Of a stretch of DNA of 64,000 nt, positions 57,826 through 64,000 are shown in pieces; within the stretch, counting starts at the first letter, position 1, and each line of letters starts with the position of its first letter. The position numbers and the translations under genes were made by a program. The stretch lies in assembly GCF_963082655.1 (NCBI RefSeq), contig NC_081556.1, positions 1,426,001 to 1,490,000 on the forward strand. The letters are read 5' to 3'. This DNA is from Stomoxys calcitrans. Lineage: Eukaryota; Arthropoda; Insecta; Diptera; Muscidae. The notes beneath the pieces were generated by a model. The model ran no database searches. It was given only the letters and a program-made list of their open reading frames with translations, and was not told where the DNA came from.

Positions 57826-58562
57826 CCCAGATCGGTTTATATGGATCCACCACGGATCGCATTTGTCGAGTTCTTTGCGCGGTATCTCTTTTTAGGCAAA
57901 CAAAGAATAATGGATAAGACTTCTTATGCTATTGGAGCTATATGAAGTTATAGTCCGATTCGGATCATAAATGGATTGAATGTTGAAGACCATAGTAGAA
58001 GTCATTGGATAATATTTCAGTCCATTCGGATAAGAATTCAGACCATATTGGGCAAGAATGTTAAAAGTCATGGTAGACGCCGTTGTACAAAATTTCATCC
58101 AAATCGGATAAGAATTGCGCCCTCTAGTGGCTCAAGAAGTCAAGATCCATACACGGTTTATATATCAGGTTATAGACCGATTTGAACCATACTTAGCATA
58201 GTTATTGGAAGCCAGAATAAAACACTTTATGCAAAATTTCAGATAAATCGGATAAGAATTGCGCCCTCTAGAGGCAGAGAAAGTCAAAATCCAAAATCGG
58301 TTGATATGCGAGCCGTATCAAATCATGGACAAATATGGCCCATTTGCAATCCCAACCGACCTTAACTGATAAGATGTATTTGTGCAAAATTTCAAGCGCC
58401 TAACTTTACTACTTCGAAAGTTAGCGTGCTTTCGACAGACAGACGGATATTGCTAGATCGACTTAAAATGTCAAGACGATCAAGAATATATATACTGTAT
58501 GGGATCTCAGGCTCAATGATGCAATTTGTATACCCCAATCCTATGGTGTATGGTATAAAAAT
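57826..58562 (+). mobile_element. Family A element, nearly complete
   Basis: CCACCACGGATCGCATTTGTC, then modules with TTGCGCCCTCTAGTGGCTCA, GAATTGCGCCCTCTAGAGGC and TTTCAGATAAATCGGATAAG. The end is CGACAGACAGACGGATATTG, AAGAATATATATACTGTATG and TCCTATGGTGTATGGTATAAAAA. Confidence 0.65.
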
Positions 58563-59045
58563 AGTGGCACTGGCCTTAAACTTTGCACAAGCTCTTTTTG
58601 TTTGCTCTTAGATGGGTTATATCGGACTATATCTGTTTATAGCCCTCATAAAGACCGATATGTCGATTTAAGGTTTTTAAGCCACATTTACTAATCGATT
58701 TCGATGAAATTTTGCCCTGTGAGTTGTCGTGGGCCCTTCGACATCCGTGTTCAATACGGCCCATATTGGTTGAGATTTGGATATATTTGCCATATATACC
58801 GATCTCTAGATTTAAGATCTTGGGACCAAAAATGGCGCATTGAGCTTTGTTAGGCTTTTCGAATTTAGTTTTAAATATGGCTCGAAAGGTCTATATTTGG
58901 ATATATCTGCGATAAAGACCGATTTCCCGATTTAGGTTAAGTTAGCACATAAAAACAGCGTTTATTGCCCGGTTAACAAAGAGATATAGCTCCCATGTAA
59001 ACAAATCCCCCTATATGCAATATTTTGCGCGATTTGGCTGAAATT
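58563..59045 (-). repeat. Family B fragments, reverse
   Basis: GACCGATATGTCGATTTAAGG, TTTCGATGAAATTTTGCCCTG and ATATTTGGATATATCTGCG, then GACCGATTTCCCGATTTAGG. Confidence 0.55.
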
Positions 59046-59583
59046 TCTACACGAAATACAATTATTCCCCTTATCAACCACACCAAATGAAGTCCACAAA
59101 ACATATACACCGATATACTTGTAATTGGGAAGTCGATTATTGTATTTTTTTTTATGTACGGCGGATATTTCTTTACCTATGTCCTCGTTGGCACTTTGCA
59201 GTGTAAACTTACCTGTGCATGCTGTTCAGCAGTCCAAATTATCAAATGAAATATTGCTATTATTGTAGAGATATGGAAAAAAAAATTTTGCACTCAATTA
59301 AGGCAAGGAAGTAAAATTAAATAATTTCTTTCATTTTGCTTACCATTTATTCCAGGGTGATCAATGCTGTATTTTCAAAAATTTCATTAAATATGAGCAT
59401 CATGTTCAGAGTACAACATAATTTGTCCAAAATGTTTTAATTAAATACTGCACATATGGTACAAAGACCTTACAATATCTGCTTTGAGAATTATAACTTT
59501 CCGTAAACCAAATCCCTTAAATCAAGAGCATGTGTTTATTGCATGCGTTTATTTTAATGTAAATAAACAAAGCTCGCGCTCTT
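59046..59583. other. No gene recognised, upstream of the right exon copy
   Basis: AT-rich. 59560-59583 directly precedes the homology block shared with the left copy. Confidence 0.4.
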
Positions 59584-60350
59584 CTTGCATTGACAACCAG
59601 GTGGCAACATAATTGCCATTTTCCTTCCCACCCCATTTATCTAACACGTGTTGCATTATCTTCTCAGTTTCGTTTTAATTGTTCAATCGGTCGCACGCAA
59701 AAGTAAGCCCTCCCAAAAATATTGGTTAAAAAGTGATCAAAAGCAGCGAAAACTATCTAAAAATGTGTTAAAGCAAAGAAAAAGTGAAGTGCATCAAGTG
59801 TATTCATAAATTTATATGAAAATATAATCAAAATGTATTGCAATTTGCAAAAAAAGAATGTGCAAAATCCCTTTATGTGGGGCTGCGGTTTTTTTCATTT
59901 TTGTTGTTCGCCGTGTGTGTGTATCCATTAGCCGTGTTGTTTTGTTTTTGTGCAAAGAGAGTCAGAGTGCGTGGAGGTGAAAATGTCATTTTCTTAGATT
60001 TGGTGAACAGGTTTTGTTTTTGTTGTTGTTTGTTTGCCTTTGCTTAGCAAAGTTCTTCACCGAAGAAAAATAATGGTGTTTATATCAACCAATTGTCTTA
60101 GCTAAAAGAATAAAAGTGAAAGAAAAAAATAGCATAAAAGCCATTTCCGATCTCAAATTTAATTTAGTGTTTTTTTTTTGTTCACCAAAGAAAAAATCGA
60201 TAATTTATTTTTTTTTTTTGCATTAGCAAAACAAGTGTTTGAAATTTAGCAATAAAAAATAATAAATTTGAATAAAATCCTTTTGATTTCCTATAATCAT
60301 CGATCGACAAATTTGCAGCTCAACATTTTTAAGGTATGTTTATAAAAAAA
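59584..60350 (+). promoter_or_regulatory. Putative promoter plus 5'-UTR first exon, right copy of an inverted pair
   Basis: Homologous to 11082-11755 in opposite orientation. The initiator-like TTCTCAGTTTCG puts A+1 at 59666, and GGTCGCACGC follows at the same distance as in the left copy. The leader has TATGTGGGGCTGCGGTTTT near 59875 and GTGTGTGTATCCATTAGCC near 59915, then an A-rich tract. It ends TTTGCAGCTC..TTTTTAAG|GTATGTTTATAAAA with the last exon base at 60333, aligned with the donor of the left copy. The exon would be about 668 nt and mainly non-coding. The transcript would run right, beyond the window. From memory, goliath and zipper lie near the gooseberry genes in Drosophila and are possible owners, but nothing here proves it. 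Confidence 0.5.
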
Positions 60351-60738
60351 GCCATATTTAAAATAAGCCAAATTTAGTATGGGTTTATAAGCAAAATAAT
60401 ATAATACAAAACTTTTTTACCACTAAAGCCTATTACTTGAAAACTATACATGCGATATCGATGCCTTAATATTATAAAAAATTAAATTTTAAACCAAAGT
60501 ACAATTCCATTGCAAATAATAGATGAAAATTTTCTAAGTTGCATAAAATTCAGGTATTTGAAAATTTAGATTTTTAAATAGCCCAGTTAAAGCGATAGCT
60601 AATTACTATAAGTAAACCTTTTAAAACACCTTTTAAATTTAAATCCTCAGGCTGAGAATAACTCAAAGTCGAAGGTCTTCTTTAAGTTTGTAAGGCGAAT
60701 TTGATTTTAAAATTTTCTCTTAATAAAAAAAACCGATT
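60351..60738. other. Possible intron of the right outward transcript
   Basis: AT-rich with no repeat named. It would follow the GTATGT donor at 60334. Confidence 0.35.
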
Positions 60739-60739
60739 C

Positions 60740-61050
60740 GGAGGCCACCGCAGCGCAGAGGTTAGCATGTCCGCCTATGACGCTAAACGTCTGGGCTCGA
60801 ATCCTGGCGAGACCAGCAGAAAAAATTTTCAGCGGTGGTTTTTCCTTCATAATGCTGGCAACATTTGTGAGGCACTATGCCATGTAAAACTTCTCTCCAA
60901 AGTGGTGTAGCATTGCGGTACGACGTTTGGACTCGGCTATAAAAAGAAGGTCCCTTATCATTGAGCTTAAACTTGAATTGGACTGCACTCATTGATATAT
61001 GAGAAGTTTGACCCTGTTCCTTAGTGGAATGTTCATGGGCAAAATTTGAT
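60740..61050 (+). mobile_element. SINE family 1
   Basis: GGAGGCCACCGCAGCGCAGA, GGTTAGCATGTCCGCCTATG, GGGCTCGAATCCTGGCGAGA (B box with one change), ACTCGGCTATAAAAAGAAGG and the end GGGCAAAATTTGATA. Confidence 0.82.
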
Positions 61051-61785
61051 ATTTGTTTTAAAAAAATTCGATAAGGTTATTTCTCTAAAGACAGCTTTTT
61101 AAATTTCGATGAGATTTTGTTGAAAATTTTTGATAAAATTTTCTATCAAAACAAAATTTTTCAAAACTTGAAAAAAAAAACTCACTAGGTATTTTACCCA
61201 TTCACGAAGAATGGGTAAAAAAATATCCATGAATAAAGCTGTTTTAGAAAAAATTCTAACTCGATTTAGGAGAGAGGCATCGTTATGAATTTTGGATTGA
61301 CGTAAAGTGGCCTAATGAAACGTGTTGACAAAAATTTTCCCCGTCATATCAGGTCATGTTTTGAACGACAATTGGCTTGTCGAATGTCGGCAATTTTGTA
61401 CGAGTATACCCAAAAAAATCAAACAAAAATTGTTCTTCCAATTTTTAGGAGTGAGATTTCTGGAAACCGTTGTAGTGTCTTGTTGCATTTGATTGGTTTT
61501 ACATTAAAGTAAAAAAATGGCGATAAGCCCACTGCTTTTGACAGCAGGTGTGATTTTATGTCAGTCATTAAAATCCACATTTATTCGGTAAATGGTCATA
61601 AAATATTAGGAAAATTATTTGTTTGTTGTTGTAAGAACATAGTAGCTAAGGAAATAATTTTTGAACAAATTTAATTATTATTGCTATGAATAATAAATAT
61701 ATGACATTTGATCAACATTGGACAAGGGAATCGAGGGTCAAGTGTTAATGGATTAATGCACATTTCTCTTCTTTTTGTTATTACA
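61051..61785. other. No gene recognised
   Basis: 61060-61190 holds a few diverged units of the 29-bp minisatellite. CCCATTCACGAAGAATGGG is a short hairpin at 61197-61215. A 65-codon frame at 61315-61512 has no domain. Confidence 0.4.
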
Positions 61786-61789
61786 AAAA

Positions 61790-62740
61790 ATAATCGTGAA
61801 TATTCTCGGAAAAAACAATTTCAATGAAATTTTCTATAAAGACAAAAATTTCATGAAATGTTCTCTAAAAACACAATTTTAGTGAAATTTTCTCGTAAGA
61901 CAGAATATTAATGAAATTTTGTTGAGGATATGTTAGGATATTAATCCGCCCCATGCCACTATAGACATGCACCTAAGCAAGTAATCGGCGTCTGTTGGCC
62001 GTGAAAGCCATGTAATGACATAGGAAATTTTCTTTAAAGACAAACTTCCCATGGAATTTTTTCTGTTACAAAATTTTTATGAAATATTTACTTGGAACAA
62101 AATTGAAAAAGTGCAACATTTCATAAAATTTTCTCTTCAGACAAAATTTTAATGAAATTTTCTTTAAAGACAAAATTTCAATGAATTTTCTCCAAAGACA
62201 ATATATCCTTAAAATTTTCTATAAATACAAAAAAATTTAATGAAAACATTTTCTCCAAAACCATAGTTTGAATACAATTTAGTTACGGACGAAAATTTCA
62301 TAAAATGTTTTCTAAAGACAAAATTTCTATGAAGTTTTCTCTAAACAAATTTCCAATAATATTTTCTCTAACGACAGATTTCCCATGAAATTTTCTCTTA
62401 AGTCAAAATACCAACGAAATTTTCTCTGAAGACAAATATTAAAAAAAAATCACTATGATCAAAATGACCATAACATTTCTTTTAAAGTCAAAATTTTACT
62501 GAAATTTTCTTTAAAGACAACATTTTCATAAAATTTTCTCTAAAGGCAAAATTTTAGTAAAATTTTCTTTGAGAATAAAATTTTCATGAAATAAATTTTT
62601 ATAAAATTTTCTCTAAAGACAACATTTTTTTTAAAGATAAAATTTCCATGATATTTGTTTAAGGGACAAAATTTCAAAGTGTTTTCTATAGAGAAAAAAT
62701 GTGGATTAAAATTTCTTTAGTTCAAAATCTCACAAGCAAG
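61790..62740 (+). repeat. 29-bp-period minisatellite, interrupted
   Basis: Unit of about 29 bp, approximately GAAATTTTCTCTAAAGAC followed by AAAATTTCAAT. About 25 diverged units are read by eye. The array is broken at 61925-62020 by a LINE 3'-end fragment. Confidence 0.75.
61930..62010 (-). mobile_element. LINE 3' tip inserted in the minisatellite
   Basis: ATTAATCCGCCCCATGCCACT and GACATGCACCTAAGC match the reverse of 9700-9750 and the start of 42888-43010. Confidence 0.55.
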
Positions 62741-63488
62741 GGTCATTTGGTTTTTGTCTCGACTATTTTTATTCGAATTTATCTTTGCACATATGAGCAG
62801 ATCCTAGAAACAGTTGACCAACCACCAAATTTTCAAATGAATCCAAATTAATTTTTCGGTTACACAGTGCTGCAGTAGATATTGAGTTCTATAAATCTAT
62901 ATTCAAATTTGGACTTTGATGATATTTTATATAGAAATCAAATCCGAATTCCCCACCTTATTCGTTTCAAATAAAGAACATTTTCGGCAACTGAACTTCT
63001 TTTATGAAAAACGTTTCACTTTGTTTACGATAATAGTACGCGTTTTTTGCGATAAATTCTTGCAAGGGTTTGTGACAAATATAAAGTTTCATTTAACATA
63101 TAGACCGATTTCCCGATATAGAGCATTGAGCCTATAAAAGGAGTATTTTTCATCCGTTTTTGATGAAATTTGAAACAATGAATTTTTGGATATAGCTGCA
63201 TACAGACCGATCTCTCGATGTGGATTATTGTGGGGTTTTACAGACCTCTATACTTTTTTTTGATATCGTCTTTATCCAAATATGGTCCAATCTGGATGAT
63301 ATTCAACAAAAACGTTTAGAGGTCTATCAAAACTCACTGTGTCAAATTTCATCGAAATCGGATGAATAATGCTCCTTTTATAGGCTCAATAATTTATATC
63401 AGGAAATCGATCTAAATGACAGCTATATCCAAATATGGTCCGATCTGCACGATATTCAACAAAAAGTTGTAAGGGGGCACCAAATCTT
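62741..63488 (-). repeat. Family B fragments plus unassigned sequence
   Basis: From about 63090: GACCGATTTCCCGATATAGA, GTTTTTGATGAAATTTGAAA, CATACAGACCGATCTCTCGA, then forward-type ATTTCATCGAAATCGGATGAATAA and AGCTATATCCAAATATGGTC. It contains an orientation switch near 63240. 62741-63080 is unassigned. Confidence 0.5.
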
Positions 63489-63492
63489 ACTT

Positions 63493-63806
63493 GGAGGCCA
63501 CCGTAGTGCAGAGGTTAGCATGTCCGCCTATAACGCTGAACGCCGGGGTTCGAATCCTGGCAAGACCATCAGAAAAAATGTTCAGCGGTGGTTTTCCCCT
63601 CCTAATGCTGGCCATGTACTATGCCATGCAAAACTTCTCTCCAAAGAGGTGTCGCACTGCGACACGCCGTTCGGACTCGGCTATAAAAAGGAGGCCCCTT
63701 ATCATTGAGCTTAAAAACTTGAATCGGACGGCACTCATTGATATATGACAAGTTTGCCCCTGTTCCTTAGTGGAATGTTCATGGGCAAAATTTGCATTTG
63801 CATTTT
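63493..63806 (+). mobile_element. SINE family 1, well preserved
   Basis: GGAGGCCACCGTAGTGCAGA, GGTTAGCATGTCCGCCTATA, GGGTTCGAATCCTGGCAAGA (intact B box), GGACTCGGCTATAAAAAGGA, GGGCAAAATTTGCATTTGCA. The short ORFs across it are not genes. Confidence 0.87.
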
Positions 63807-63865
63807 TCTAAAGCTTGCTGTTTGAAATTTCTTGGAAATTGGATGAAAAATGCTCCTTTTATAGG

Positions 63866-64000
63866 CTGGTAATTTTCCCCTCCTAATGCTGGTGACATTT
63901 GTGAGGTACTATGCATTGTAAAAACTTCTTTTTAAAAGAGGTGTGGCCGTTTGGACTCGGCTATAAAAAGGAGGCCTCGTATCGTTGAGCTTAAACTTGA
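63866..64000 (+). mobile_element. SINE family 1, 5'-truncated, cut by the window end
   Basis: Starts in the body at TTTCCCCTCCTAATGCTGG and continues to GGACTCGGCTATAAAAAGGA and GAGCTTAAACTTGA at the edge. The tRNA-like head is absent. Confidence 0.8.

Noticed and set aside
59838..60047. 69-codon ORF in the right exon copy as a protein
   Set aside because: The corresponding - strand frame at 11301-11498 shares only short patches and different ends; the DNA, not the reading frame, is what is conserved.
1..64000. CRISPR array or prokaryotic operon
   Set aside because: No regular short repeats with unique spacers; the genome is plainly an insect's. The minisatellite at 61790-62740 has contiguous units without spacers.

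Overview
The window is eukaryotic nuclear DNA, almost certainly from a muscoid (calyptrate) fly of the house-fly or stable-fly kind. The evidence is a Drosophila-type Pax gene split by long AT-rich introns, tRNA-derived SINEs, and many degenerate copies of short dispersed repeats whose end carries a TTCGGCC..GGCCGAA palindrome. The species call is an inference from repeat style; I could not run a search.

One intact protein-coding gene is visible: a Pax3/7-class paired-domain plus homeodomain gene, best matched to gooseberry-neuro (gsb-n). It lies on the + strand in five coding exons: 20121-20184, 24884-25197, 40418-40529, 55190-55783 and 55845-56155. These join in frame with GT-AG borders to give 464 residues. 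Introns 1, 2 and 3 are about 4.7, 15.2 and 14.7 kb and intron 4 is 61 bp. The expansion of the first three is partly due to transposon insertions.

Layout. Positions 1-18.6 kb are mostly repeats: a degenerate minisatellite, repeat arrays, one SINE, a mariner-like remnant, several LINE fragments and a dead RT/RNase H LINE at 15.66-18.29 kb. Positions 18.65-20.12 kb are the low-repeat upstream region of gsb-n. Intron 1 holds a Jockey-type LINE split by a SINE and a mariner-like remnant. Intron 2 holds repeat arrays, a fold-back mariner fragment, SINEs and an internally duplicated LINE fragment. Intron 3 holds LINE and SINE copies, long low-repeat stretches, and a decayed protein-like region on the - strand just before exon 4. 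Downstream are poly(A) signals, a hairpin MITE-like element, more repeats, a long 29-bp-period minisatellite and three SINE copies.

The most unusual observation is a pair of homologous, non-coding, exon-like segments in inverted orientation that flank gsb-n about 48 kb apart: 11082-11755 on the - strand and 59584-60350 on the + strand. Each has the same proximal upstream blocks, an initiator-like site, a shared leader and a splice donor at the aligned position. They look like duplicated promoters plus 5'-untranslated first exons that read outward, away from gsb-n.
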